NCBI GenBank assembly: GCA_947396885.1
Contig: OX377203.1
Span: forward strand, 930,001 to 994,000
DNA: 64,000 nt
Reading direction: 5' to 3'
Origin: Heligmosomoides polygyrus polygyrus
Taxonomy: Eukaryota > Nematoda > Chromadorea > Rhabditida > Heligmosomidae
Below, piece after piece: positions 42,433 to 53,666 of this stretch. Below the pieces are notes generated by a model that was not told the origin of the DNA, made no database searches, and worked only from the letters and a program-made list of their open reading frames with translations. The stretch's first letter is position 1; every line of letters begins with the position of its first letter. The translations under genes were made by a program, and so were the position numbers.

Positions 42433-44468
42433 CATAGGGAGATGAATACCCTGCCCGTATAGGGAGGAACAACGGGGAAGGCGCCAGTCCATCAAAGCAC
42501 CGACTGCACAAGCCACGTAGCTGAACGTCAGCTTTGCAGCGTTATGACTGAGTTCAGCCTCCCATCTGCTGCTGTGAAGGAGAGCACAAAATACAATCGA
42601 GAAAAGCTCCTCTACGGGATGTAGGTGGGCTTGGTGCCTACGCGATTGAAAGCGCAGAACCCGATTATGCGCCGGCTAGGTGAGAGTGCACAGTGCTATG
42701 CGCCTTGACTGGCTGGCTTTCTCGTCACTCCTCCGTGCTCGTCTTCGAACAGCATCTCCCTATGCACCACTTATTGGAAAGCGCTTCCACAGTGTCTATC
42801 AGAACCACTGCATTTTAGGAGACGTGAAGGTTTTCCGAGTGATTCCATATTCTTGCACACCTCACTGCTGTGTAAGTGAAGCATTTATTCGGAAGCAGCT
42901 ATGCCAGTGGCGGCGTCTTACAGCTAGCGTTGTGGTGGCCTGGTTTCCATGGTCCATTATCACACGTAAACGGAACTGTCCTTCTGTATCGATTACCTGA
43001 AAAGGGGAACGAACATTTTCGATGAAAAGCTCTCGATGTTGTTCAGTTGGAAAGAGATGGCTTTGGATATACCTTATTCACCGCCACAAGGATAAATGCC
43101 GGTGGCACATTCTCCACAGAGCTGCCTGCCATCGTCCCGTATTAGGTGCATCTAGCTATGCGTCGCGATATCGCTTTTTCGACGACAGGTCGCACATCCC
43201 TAGAATCATGGTCGATTACATCATGGTACATGGCAAGTACATGGCCCCCACCCAGCTGCGCTAGGCTGTGTTACTGTATACACCAGTACTTTTAGCTGCG
43301 AATAAAGTATAGGGCCACCTATACAACTAATTGGCGCAAATAGGGTCGGGAGGGGGGGGGGGGTCACCATGTAGGACAACCCTACACAACGTTTTATATT
43401 GCACGAAACTGAAAACATTTGCAGCACTGGTGTGCCATTTCTGATGTAATCGGACAGGTAGTGATGAGTTGTCCGCCAAATCGGGCGAGTTCCTCGTGGA
43501 ATTTCAGGCGATCGTTGTAGGTCCAAAGGAATGAAACACTCAATTTAACCACTGTGAAATGGCAACTCATGACGCAGTTTGTTGTCTTGTAAACACCGTT
43601 CATCGTCTCACTTTTCGCACTGCTATACTATAGCTCCTACACGTCTCCTGCGTTCGTCTACACGAATAGCGATTCTTTTTTCCTTTCTGGAAGGCCCTCA
43701 GACACAAAGTGTCGGAGCGTTCTTCAGGAAGCTGAAGATCAAAAAAATTGGAGTGGTCTTAAAAAAGATCTTTGTTCCCACTCAAATTTTACGCTGCTCA
43801 AGAACGCCGATCTGATGATAAAATTACGGAGTTAATTGGTGACGCTTCTGGGTCGAAAAATAGTGGTCCTTGAAGCACATGCCATGGCCAGAATCATTGC
43901 AAACGTCGATCAAATTGAAGGCTCCGTAAGGCTCACCCTCGAAAAATGTTTATCCTCGCGTAGAAAATATAGTTGACCATACGTTTGCTAGCAACACTCA
44001 TTTACGTTTTCCGGACTCCTTGAAGACAGAAAGGTGTCGAATTTTGACTTACATGTAAATGAAGCCAAAAACGGATGATGGAATCGTGCCCTGCACCCTA
44101 AATGGCCTCCCCTGCATTAGATTTGGGTGAATTCGGTACCTCAGACCTAATCACCCCGTGGACGGTAGAGAGAAGCACACGTGCTCAGTTTCAGAACGGT
44201 GCATTTCGATTACCCAGTTCTTCTCACATTCTTCCATCATTGCTGAAGAAGGTTGGATCATCCATGACTATCCTGAACCCATACGTGTGGAGATTTAGGA
44301 GAAGACCCCGAAATTCGTGCAAACTTCGCTTGGGGCATCTTTACACTTGGCTGCTCTTCCTCTCCTCCATCTTCCCCTTCACATGTAACGGTCCTTCCTT
44401 TCGCTTCCTGTCAGGCTCCAGTGCATCCGCGTCCACACATCGGGGTTCGTTCAGTCGACGCAGGTTTT
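42433..44468. other. No recognisable gene
   Basis: Short frames only. A G run at about 43346-43357, and AAAGTATAGGGCCACCTATAC near 43303, a MITE-like end. Confidence 0.4.
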
Positions 44469-44731
44469 TCTCGACGCCACGCCTCCGCTGGAGACTGGCC
44501 CACTCAGATTGAAGGGAACCACTCGATTCGAATGATTCAGACCGCCCGGAGACGTCGCTCACTGCTCGACGGCGACGACGGCGACGACGGATGGCGCGAA
44601 AACGCGACTCTCGCTGAGTGCCGGACGGGCGTGGGAAAGGGATTGCGAAATCAGGGAGCCGACGGTGGCGAGCAGCTCGCGGCCGGCCGCGAGTAACTGC
44701 CGTACGGATGGAATGCTAGGGAGAGTACTAG
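44469..44731. repeat. Repeat, inverted partner of 27761-28004
   Basis: Contains CTCGCGGCCGGCCGCGAG and CTGCCGTACGGATGGAATGC; ends where an R4 copy begins, in ACTAGGCGGAGG. Confidence 0.8.
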
Positions 44732-44945
44732 GCGGAGGCTAAGCCCCAAATGATGTTTCGCAATTTGGTCAAGGGCTTGTCTGGTAACAGACACGCTGAG
44801 GAGTCACCTTCTCCATAAGAACAAGAAGAAAGTCCACTTAGACCCCTTGCTAGTCCTTACTGTACTGCCTGGCGCACCGACAAATGTGGTGAAAACGAGT
44901 ACCTCTGATTCCTATTGGTTAATGTTGATTGTTTATGCAACGGTT
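44725..44945 (+). repeat. Dispersed repeat R4, copy 4 of 4
   Basis: Near-copy of the right part of 41225-41530: GGCTAAGCCCCAAATGATGT, TCACCTTCTCCATAAGAA, TATTGGTTAATGTTGATTGT. Confidence 0.6.
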
Positions 44946-45839
44946 TATAGACAACAATACGCGGCACACATATACGCAACGGCTAGATTCTCATCTGAAA
45001 GTGCAGAAATCCTGTCAGAGTGGTACCAAAGCAAGGAGCTCCAGGAAGCAAACAACGCTAGATGAGGGAACGAGAAGCACATCGGAATGTGAAAACTCGA
45101 ACGGAAAAGGTTTGCATGACCGCTGTAGTGCCTCGGGCGTTCGGTGATCGGTAGCCGGGTCCCGAGAGCGTAGTGCGTCACTTCGGTGGTGACGTACCTG
45201 ACGCAAATTCTAGTCCGTGTCTCCCAATCCGTCGTTCCTGTTAGCCAGAGCTCCTGCTGCGCCACCATGCGACACTGGGCCACACAGCGATGGATATCGC
45301 TGCTCCGAGTGTAGCATAGCTGTGCGCCCTCTCTCGCACGACGTTGCGCTTCCATTCTAGCTCCGCGGTACATTCGAACAACAAAGTTATCCAGACTTCA
45401 ACCACATACCATCCTGGACCTTTGCATGTGTCTTGGCGAAAGCCACGACAACCGCATTGGCCTTACGCTAGCCGATCTGGCCATACATCTGCACAGGGAG
45501 ATGAGTAAATTAAGCAATTCAACAGTAAATTAAATTAATTCATTTAATTAGTAATTAAGTCAAAGTAATCCAAAATTTGGCGCATTTTCATGGAAGTTAT
45601 TGCACTAATGAAAGCAATGCAACGTAAAGTCTTTAAAACAAACTTTGAACCATTACTTCTCCTCAGAAAATTAAAATTTTACAAAATTTCAAACAATTGT
45701 TCACTTACTGGGTGGGTGAACTAAGCCTTCCGCGAAGCCCTGTTCCCTCCTTTGACAAAGGCAGCTCCTAATTCGGCAGTGGCTACGTTTTCGTTGAGTA
45801 CTGGAAAAGGCTGACTGAAATAAGCTGGAGGACGTGGTG
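44946..45839. other. No recognisable gene
   Basis: A 142-codon frame on the minus strand (44945-45373) has no family motif. AT-rich TTAATT sequence at about 45510-45560. Confidence 0.35.
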
Positions 45840-46210
45840 GGCACTAACTTACCCACACATCCACTGGGCGAACCCCACTGGGTGGTGCCTATCAGCTGAA
45901 GTAGCTGATAGGCACCACCCAGTGGGGTTCGATGGCAGGCGAACGTTGGTGGCACCTCTGAAAACCGCACTGATGAGCCCTTCAATAACGGTATGTATAT
46001 CTGGCTGTCTGCGGTTGCATGGGTGAAACAGCTTTTTTTGTTCTTCTTTTCGTTGATTTATCCGGTTGCGGATTATCCGAAATCCGGCTCGACCGAAAAT
46101 GGCGCTATCTGAATCATCCGAGGATCTGGGGTTTTCGAAATTGTCCCCATCTGGATCATCCGAAGATCCGGGGTTTGAAAAAAAGGCCTATCAGAATCAT
46201 CCGATTATCC
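45840..46210. repeat. Foldback repeat and GGATTATCC-type sequence
   Basis: 45840-46025: GGTGGTGCCTATCAGCTGAA and its reverse GTAGCTGATAGGCACCACCC form a tight hairpin, followed by GTTCGATGGCAGGCGAACG as at 17670. Then 46060-46210 repeats AATCATCCGA, GGATCATCCGAAGATCCGG and GATTATCCGG. Confidence 0.6.
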
Positions 46211-46603
46211 GGAAAATTGGCGTTGGATCCAAACTCTACTGCCCACTGAGTGCTTGGTGACCCGCTCGACCCTTTTTGGGCCAACTAATTTCACTGATCA
46301 AAGACAAGAAAGTGAGAATAATTAGTTGGTCCTCCACAATTCATGGCAGCTTCAATAGGTCGGGTTGGCAACGACCAGACATTGTTCTGAAGTGCTCGAG
46401 GAGGGAGATCGTCCCAGGCGTGCAGAATTTTAGCCTTAAATCCTTCAACAAATGAGCATATCTTATATAGCATTATCCTCATAAATCCTTTCTGTTCCTG
46501 GATATGAAGTCCATAGTGGCCGAGCCTTGACATGGTCGGAATTGCCATCTATCATTGTGGGTGAGACTCTCCGTTTCTTTTATAGCACGTTCCTCAAGTA
46601 CTC

Positions 46604-46653
46604 TCTTCTTCTTCTTCTTCTTCTTCTTCTTCTTCTTCTTCTTCTTCTTCTTC
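46604..46653. repeat. (CTT)n microsatellite
   Basis: About sixteen CTT units, placed exactly at the 3' end of the RTE relic on its minus strand. There it reads GAA, as expected for the tail of an RTE element. Confidence 0.9.
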
Positions 46654-47430
46654 AGCGTCTGTCCCGCTTCCTAGCGGGGTCCGCTCTTCTGGTATCGTGA
46701 CGCCACCTTTCCCGATCCAGCGCTAGATCAGGGTGAACACCAGTAACCTTCATGTCCCTATGTAACGTGTCGGACCAGCGCCGCTTCGGACGCCCTCTAG
46801 GCCGCTTTCCTGACACTTCCAACTCAAGGCCTATATTGCGGACGCTGTCTTCTTTCCCACGCAGAACGTGGCCGTACCATCGTAAGCAAGCTTCGCGCAT
46901 CTTCTCCCCTATCGGCGCGACACCGAACTTCTGCCGAATGACATCGTTTCGAATGCGGTCCATGCACGTGACTCCAGCCGTCCAGCGCAGCATCTTCGTC
47001 TTCATGACACTGAGGCGCGTTTCAACTTCCTTAGTGGCAGGCCAACGCTCAGCGCCGTACATCGCTACTGGCTGGACGACTGCTCTGTAGATTTTCGACT
47101 TCAAGCGCTCTGGGGCCGGATTCACCAACAATTAAACCCGTGGGTATGCTGGGTATAAGGGTCAGGTAGAGATAAGACAAGAGTCAGAGACGCAGGCTTC
47201 ATCGTGGGTATCTCTACCCCTATACCCACGGGTTAGTCGTTGATGGATCCGGCCCCTGGTATCTTCTTATCGCAGAACGCGCCAGTCAGCGAACGCCACT
47301 TGGACGAGTTGACTTCAACCATCAGTTTGCCGTCAGATGTCACTGCTGATCCCAGCTACGTAAACACCGAAGTGCGTGGGAGGAGATCGATGCCGTTAAC
47401 CTTGACTGAGCTGGACTCGGGAATGTTCCC
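46654..47430 (-). pseudogene. RTE-type non-LTR retrotransposon, ORF2 3' end, split by a MITE
   Basis: Minus-strand frame 47131-46652 reads KSKIYRAVVQPVAMYGAERW, SVMKTKMLRWTAGVTCMDRI, CLRWYGHVLR and RPRGRPKRRWSDTL, the typical C-terminal end of nematode RTE reverse-transcriptase ORFs. The 5' continuation at 47430-47257 reads SVFT, stop, LGSAVTSDGK, WRSLTGAFCDKKIP. A stop stands where YLGSAV is expected. A MITE (47112-47256) interrupts KIP and ERLKSK. The protein core (polymerase YxDD region) is absent: 5'-truncated, as is common for non-LTR elements. Confidence 0.85.
47112..47256. mobile_element. MITE, GATTCA(T/C)CAAC termini, arm type ACCCGTGGGTA
   Basis: Left GGGGCCGGATTCACCAAC, right GTTGATGGATCCGGCCCC, with AAACCCGTGGGTATGC and CTATACCCACGGGTTAG inside. 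The host RTE gives the empty site CGCTCTGGTATC, so at most one to three bases (T or TGG) were duplicated. Confidence 0.85.
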
Positions 47431-48144
47431 AAGTTCTCGCTCTGCTCAAATTCATTGCTCGTTCCCGTGTTTTATCCCGTCCTTTACAATACTAATCATT
47501 CATCGCCTTATCGCCAACTTTATGTGGTGCTGCCGATCCCTTTGCTGCTCTTGTACGTACTAACACTGTGGTTCGGAAGGATTTCCTTCATTTGACTTAG
47601 ATTTGTTCCTCTGTGGTCACGCATACGAACGTTCCTGCTTGATCTATAGTTCTCCTGCCCACTAATATAGTAATGATGTGTCATTTGGGAAGAATCAAGG
47701 ACTAGCCCAGACCAAGTCAAACGCAGCCGTTAAACAGGGGTAAATTCCGCTCTGACCACAGTGTCGAGCGAGGTGCTGGAAAAGTACACATATAACAGCA
47801 GGTTATCCACAGGAGAAAACTGAGTGCGCAGCGGGACCTGTCTGAGTGGGCTAAGTCTCGTCTGTGAAATCCAGCAGAAAAACCAAGCCGAGCAGTACGT
47901 TTGCCGTCGAAGGAGAGTCGGCGGTACGTGGAGCGACTGGGTAGAGGCTTTACTTCTACTGAATGAAGTCTCCCCTTGACGGCATCATCAGCCCAGTTGG
48001 GGTACGCGAGTTCTCGGAAATTTAGGGCTCAGAATGTTGTTATTACTGTTATTACTATTATTATCAAAAATGGTAAAGGAAATGGTCGGCCTAAGTCAAC
48101 CTCTTTGTATGATGGGCCATGCCTTCTCCTTCTGCCTATTGTCG
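47431..48144. other. No recognisable gene
   Basis: Short frames only; an ATT-rich microsatellite-like stretch near 48035-48065. Confidence 0.35.
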
Positions 48145-48245
48145 GGGAGGCGAATTGAACGCGTATTTGGCCTATACAATGAGCTGCGGCAACCAGCCGA
48201 TGAATAAGCCGGTCCGTGTTCGACTTTCAATGAACCCTGCGTGTT
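48145..48245 (-). repeat. SINE family S1, fragment
   Basis: GGCGAATTGAACGCGTATTT, GGCCTATACAATGAGCTGCG, CAACCAGCCGATGAATAAGC. Confidence 0.6.
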
Positions 48246-48277
48246 AGCTTCAGGTCGATGTTACATCTTGTTGAGCT

Positions 48278-48444
48278 GGGGCCGGATTCATCACCGAATT
48301 AGCTGACTTTAACAGAGAATTCACAGCGAAAGCTCAGATAACGCGGCTTATCAAGCGATCTAGTGAGCGATAAGCCGCGTTATCTGAGCTTTTCGCTTAC
48401 GATTCTCCGTTAAAGCTAAGTAAGTTGTTGATGAATCCGGCCCC
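48278..48444. mobile_element. MITE, GATTCATCAAC-type termini, arm type GATAACGCGGCTTATC
   Basis: Left GGGGCCGGATTCATCACC, right GTTGATGAATCCGGCCCC. Long inner arms AGCTCAGATAACGCGGCTTA and TAAGCCGCGTTATCTGAGCT around a short loop. The interior is unrelated to the other two arm types. Confidence 0.85.
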
Positions 48445-48784
48445 TGGTAGCCATGATTGTTAACCGCGACAGTTGGCGCCTTTCCCGACTGCACTAACAC
48501 GCGTCTAGCTGGAGTTTGGGACATAAAATGAGAGAACGGCTTGAACTAGAGCTACAGATCGCACATCGTTTCCCGCCGAAAGATTAGCGAATAGTAGAGA
48601 GAAGGCGAAGAACGGCCCTGTTTAAGCCGAAGACCATGCTATACAAAGTTGTGTTTAGAAAAAAAAGCTTTTTAATTTCTTAATAATCTTTTGCGGCATG
48701 TTGCCTTGCGAAGAGCATGATGCCCTGCCAAATTAATGCACATGCAAGTCTTCTAAACTTCACGTTTAGCCATGCAGTACGTAG

Positions 48785-49565
48785 CCATCAACGATTCTGA
48801 GACGAAAAACATTTATTCAAAAAAAATTCTCACTTTCTGCATTCCGCTTCTGCATCTGGAGAATGCAGAAATGCTCCATCCACACATTTGATCGCGTATA
48901 CAGCGACATTACGACCTGCAACAGTAAGGAGCTTCTTATGGACCTATTCACCAACAACATTAACAAAGATATTCGCTCACTAACCGGCTGTTTGACATCC
49001 CGCTGATGCATGGTTTCCAGGAAGAATAAGCGAGTCGTTAGTAGCTCTGTATGGGTATGGGTAGAAATCCGTAAATCCTCTTTCCCTGAGATCCTCCATG
49101 TCACACAATTCTAAAATCTGGTGTAGCAGATGGGATAGTTATTGTCTCCGCAAATCTTGCCACTGCGACTTCCGCTGGCTCCGTGTATTCTTAGGCCTCT
49201 GTTATACTCCCGCGGGAGCATCCGCGGAACGTCCTTGGACCAAGGGTGCACGGCGGACGGCGGGCGTGGCAAGGCGAGGCGATTGGTCAGGTGAGGAGTC
49301 TTGGCGCGATTCCCGCCCTTCCGCGGATGCTCCCGCGGGAGTATAACTCAGGCCTTAGTGCTTGACGAAAAGAACAAGTGTGTGGCAGTGATCTTCATGA
49401 ACTTACGCCTGCGGAGACCTGCCTGTGGAGCCGTTGACGTGCTCTTCGATGCTCTGCAAACGGGCGTTGAGAAAGGCTTTCCTTTCAATAAGCAAAGGCA
49501 TACCCACCCGTTCACAGCCAAATTGCCCGAGCAGGCTAACGAAGCCTTTACCATCGAAATATAAA
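48785..49565. repeat. Paralogous segment, partner of about 57255-57870
   Basis: Order and sequence are kept between the sites: GGAGAATGCAGAAATG, TTCACCAACAACATTAAC, CGGCTGTTTGACATCCCGCT, GAAGAATAAGCGAGTCGTTA, GACGAAAAGAACAAGTGTGT, GGCATACCCACCCGTTCACA. The first copy carries a MITE (49194-49354) absent from the second. Frames on both strands stay open in both copies, among them plus-strand SKELLMDLFTNNINKDIRS and CVAVIFMNLR, and minus-strand SGNLAVNGWVCLCLL. Several differences fall at one codon position, but that position is shared by opposed frames, so the coding strand cannot be told. No family recognised. Confidence 0.7.
49194..49354. mobile_element. MITE, GTTATACTCCCGCGG termini, TTA duplication
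   Basis: Left GGCCTCTGTTATACTCCCGC, right GCGGGAGTATAACTCAGGCC; TTA on both sides (49191-49193, 49355-49357). The empty site is seen at about 57672-57676 (GTATTCTTAGTGCTTGAC). A 3-bp TTA duplication and GG..CC ends point to the PIF/Harbinger superfamily. Confidence 0.85.
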
Positions 49566-49740
49566 CTTTACTTATTTCTACGAAGACATTCAGCTTAACC
49601 GGTTTCATGCTGATATCACGGCCGGCTCATCTCGATACCACGGGTTAGTGCATAGAGGTAGTTGCTAACTATTCTACAACAAGTGCTCCGACACGCTTAA
49701 CGGCGTCTCCCGCACTTGCGCGACCTTGCAATATCACTAA

Positions 49741-50197
49741 AGCCGCGTGCACACTTCGCAGCCGCGGCGCGGCAGCCGCGCTGATGCATAGCACGGAGGG
49801 GCGGAGTCGCACTGTGGTAGCGGAGGCCGCAGTGAGGGCGTGTGCACACTTCTGCCGCTGTTCTGCCGGCAGTGGCAGCGAGGAGTGACTCGGGCATTTC
49901 TCACTGCCGCTGCGTGCGGCCGAGGCGTAGTTCCACCGTGCCGCGGTGGAATGTGGGCGGAGCTGGTCCCGCACATGCGGCACTGTTGAACTGCGCCGCG
50001 GCCGCACGCAGCGACAGTGAGGAATACCCGGGTCATTCCTCACTGCCACTGTCGCTGCGGCCGCTGCCGGCAGCACTACGGCAGCGAAGTGTGCACACCC
50101 CCTCACTGCGGGCTCCACTGCCGCAGTGTGACTCCGCCCCTCCGCGCTATGCTTCAGCGTGGCTGCCGCACTCCCGCAGCGGAGTGTGCACGCGGCT
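49741..50197. mobile_element. MITE, GCCGCGTGCACACTTC termini, TAA duplication
   Basis: Left AGCCGCGTGCACACTTCGCA, right GCGGAGTGTGCACGCGGCT, TAA on both sides. GC-rich interior with repeated CACTGCCG/CGGCAGTG segments and at least one internal GTGTGCACAC duplicate, suggesting an element inserted into a like element. Confidence 0.7.
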
Positions 50198-50455
50198 TAA
50201 GGGGTCGTTTAGTGTGACGCGATGCCATGTGTAGTTGCCGAATTCGCTCGATCAGTTCAGCCACTACACATCCATCTTTCCCGCCAGGAATGGTTTGAAC
50301 CATTCCAGCCTGCGCGGCATCCACGGGAACCGGCATCGGACCCGTTGCCTGAAACGGTGCTCTAACGCGACCGCGCAGCGACCGCCGGATTTCGCAAAGG
50401 TAGCCGTCACCCTCTAACCGCGCCGCGGTGTCGCAGAAGTGTGCATGGGCCTTAA

Positions 50456-51638
50456 GGGGTCGTTTAGTGTGCGCGCGACGCGTAAGGCGCCTTTTATACT
50501 CCCGTCGCGCAGCGGCGCGTCAATTCGGGGCGCGGCGCGGCCGGTCGCGCCGCACCCGAATTTGACGCGCCGCTGCGCGATTGTAGTTAGAAAGGGGAGC
50601 GTCAGCGACGAGCGGCGACCAACTTCTACGTACTGCGTTCCGTGCGCCACAAAGGACGACGGAGGAGACGGTCCATGAGTCACTGAGGAACCAAAACAGA
50701 AAGGATTCGTATGGCCGATCAGCGATATGCATCTGGCTAATGTTAGTGGTGGGATTCCTGTGTGGAGCAACGAATCTTCTCTTAAAGCTGGGGTCGAAGT
50801 CGTCTGCTCAACCTATGGTTGAAATTGGTGAGTGTGGTATTGAGTCGAGTCCCCTGCAATGCAAATGGCACTAAACGACTCTTTATTTTGCAAATGTGCG
50901 GGTTCAAAAGTAAAATTGCTGGAAGGTACTCATTGTCGAGAATCGCTCAGAATTCTCTCTCGTATTGCTATTCCGTGGTCATTGTTCACTGAACATATCT
51001 TTAGCGCAGTAGATAGAACTTCGTGAATGTCTACAGATCACCATTCCTTCCTAGGTTACGAAAGGTACGGGTGACTAAGGCAATGGTCACCGAAAACGGA
51101 TGTCAGGTTCATGATCAGCGCCCTAAATACCACCCCCCCCCGGAGAAGTTTGGTAAAAAAAAACCTTTTCGACCTCTCATCGACCTCTGGAGTCCTGAAA
51201 GTGAAATAGGGCCATAATTTTGCTACACCTTCTTTGTTTTGTTAGTTGAGGAGCCAAAACAAGGAGGACATAGCAAAATGATCCATCTCAGTGGTGAATC
51301 TCCCACTCCACATCGAGTCTACCGCAGCTGATCGCGCCGCGCCGCGTCCTTCCCTCCAGCGGCGCGATTCGCCGAATACCGTAACCCGAAATTCCGTCAA
51401 ATGTGGTGTTTTGAGGCGGCGGAGTATGAATGCGATGCGGCGCCGCCGGGCGGCGCGAAAAATCGATAGCTATGTCAACCATCACGCCGCGCCGCGCGGC
51501 GGCGCGAGTATAAAAGGCGCCTAACGCGATGCACGTGTAGTGGCCAAATTGATCGAGCGACGCGATTGACCGATTCGGCTGCTACAAATGGCATTGCGTC
51601 GCGTGCCGCGTGCACACTAAACGATCCCTAAACGACCC
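50456..51638. mobile_element. Outer MITE, GGGGTCGTTTAGTGTG termini
   Basis: Left GGGGTCGTTTAGTGTGCGCG preceded by TAA. Right CACACTAAACGATCCCTAAA, CGACCCC, TAA. A second left end of the same type lies at 50201. The inner element 50486-51521 is inserted close to its left end. Confidence 0.65.
50486..51521. mobile_element. Nested element, GGCGCCTTTTATACTC termini, TAA duplication
   Basis: Left GGCGCCTTTTATACTCCCGT, right GCGCGAGTATAAAAGGCGCC; TAA at 50483-50485 and 51522-51524. GC-rich arms, then about 700 bp of unrelated interior, with no transposase seen. The interior at about 51050-51170 resembles part of the foldback at 63043-63648 (AAAACGGATGTCAGGTTC, GATCAGCGCCC). Confidence 0.75.
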
Positions 51639-51641
51639 CTA

Positions 51642-52040
51642 ACCAACGGAAAGCCCTTTGGTATACCCCCGCGTCGCGTAGGCGCGGGTCGTACTGTGAG
51701 TACCAAATAAGTTTCTGTAAAACTTAAAATCCTGCTGCATACTTTTGCATGAATCTGTTCTTCACCTCCGTAAGTTTATCAAAGCCGTTCTCTCCAGATC
51801 GTCCAATAACGTCACTGCTTTGTAATGCTCAGTACGCTGTGGAACGATTATATATAGTAGGATAAGTGGCAGCTGGATCATCCAAAAGGGCAAAGTACTG
51901 AGTTGCCAGGCACGTTGCACAACTACAATCCCCATCCCACACTCCCCCTCCTCTCAACACACTCCTCCAGCACCGCATCTCCAGGCACGTTTGGCGACGT
52001 GTTCGCCACGTCTACTGAGTCAGCAGGCACGTTGCACAAC
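51642..52040. other. No recognisable gene; short direct repeats
   Basis: GGCACGTTGCACAACTA occurs at about 51909 and 52026. CACACTCCTCCAGCAC near 51958 recurs at about 53716, on the other side of the 52043-53666 foldback. Confidence 0.45.
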
Positions 52041-52042
52041 TA

Positions 52043-53666
52043 TTAGGTTGTCCCATAAGTCCTCGCCGTTTTTTCAACGATTCATTGCGGAATACGCCGG
52101 CGGTCTCTTGCATGGCCCTATACAGCCTTCGAAGGAGAATGGTTTTCTCTATCAGACCAAATATTGCATTTTATTTTCATGATGAATTTTGTCAATTTTG
52201 AGGGCGCTAAAGTGAAAAATGAAAAAGTAGTCATTTGCGCACTTGTTCTCTCCGCTTCGGTTTGGAATCTTTTGTACAGCTTTTCATAGCATTTGGAAAA
52301 CAATGCTCTGTACTACAAAAATACGGTCTGGTCCTATTTGCTCACTTGTCCTTTATTGATTTTTAGGCCAGCAAATTGGGACGTCCTAAAGAGAAGAGTT
52401 AGTTTTGCCGACAGCTCCTGCTCTGTGGTTGGACTTTTTTGGTTGATGTTATATGTCGTTAGGAAGTCAGTGTCTTGCTCTATAAGTGTCTGCATCGCGT
52501 TTATTGATTTCTGTCGAGTATCAACAAAATGCCAAAAAGAGAAAAATTGTCTTCACCAACAATTCCATCTCCTTGTTCAGTCTGCCTTGCTCAGTTTTAT
52601 ACGACACTCGAAAGTGGATGTCTTGTTCTACCAGATTGTATGATTTGTTCCTCGGCCATCTAAATTTTTGCTAATTTTCAGAGGATGAGCACTTTTGGCA
52701 TCTTCTTCTCTTTGCTTTCAACCAGGCTTCTAGTGCGGCTGTGGCACTAGAACCCTGGTTGACCGTACAAACACTATTTTTCATCGCCAGTTACAATTCT
52801 GTGCAAAAATCATTGAATATTTCTGTGTGATGAATGGACATCAGGAACCAGCGAGTGACGATTGCAGCCGGCCTGCTTTCCCGTCATCATTCATTAAACG
52901 GACATGAGAAATTGTGTTAGTACGGTCAACCACGGTTCTAGTGCCTTAGCCGCACTAGAAGCCTGGTTGAAAGCAAAGAGAAGAAGGTGCCAAAAGTGCT
53001 CATCCTCGTCGACCTGGCACTGCTCCACTTTGATGACCTGAAAATTAGCAAAAATTTAGATGGCCGAGGAACAAATCATATAACCTGGTAGAACAAGACA
53101 TCCACTTTCGAGTGTCATATAAAACTGAGCAAGACAGACCAAACAAGGAGAAGGAGTTGTTGGTGAAGACAATTTTTCTCTTTTTGGAATTTTGTTGATA
53201 TTTGAAAGAAATCGATAAATGCGACACAAATTCTTATAGTGCAAGACATTCTCTTCCGAACGACATATAACACCATCCAAAGAAGTCCAACCACAGAGCA
53301 GGAGCTGTCGGCAAAAAAAACTCTTCCCCTTCGGACGTCCCAATTTGGTGGACTAAAAATCAGTAAAGGACAAGTGAGCAAATAGGACCAAACCGTATTC
53401 TTGTAGTACAGAACATTGTCTTCCAAATGCTATGAAAAGCTGCACAAAATATTCCAAACCTAAGAGGAGAGAACAAGCGCGCAAATGGATACTTTTTCAC
53501 TTTAGCGACCTCAAAATTGACAAAATTCATCATGAAAATAGAAATATTTGGTCTGATAGAGAAAATCATTCTCTTTCGAAAGCTGTATAGTACAACGCAA
53601 GACACCGACGGCGAATTCCGCAATCAATCGTTTAAAAAAATCGGCGGGGACTATGGGACAACCTAA
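52043..53666. mobile_element. Long mariner-like foldback element (1.6 kb)
   Basis: Ends TTAGGTTGTCCCATAAGTCC and GACTATGGGACAACCTAA, flanked by TA on both sides (52041-52042, 53667-53668). Each half is an imperfect copy of the other in inverted order: GAAAACAATGCTCTGTACTA at the left pairs with TAGTACAGAACATTGTCTTC at the right, and GCCAAAAAGAGAAAAATTGT pairs with its reverse near 53167. A loop of about 200 bp at about 52750-52950 separates them. TTAGGTTG ends with TA targets are typical of mariner. No transposase is present. Confidence 0.8.

Noticed and set aside
49669..50234. Several overlapping 100-150-codon Ala/Arg/His-rich ORFs
   Set aside because: They arise from the GC-rich arms of a MITE, in several frames at once.
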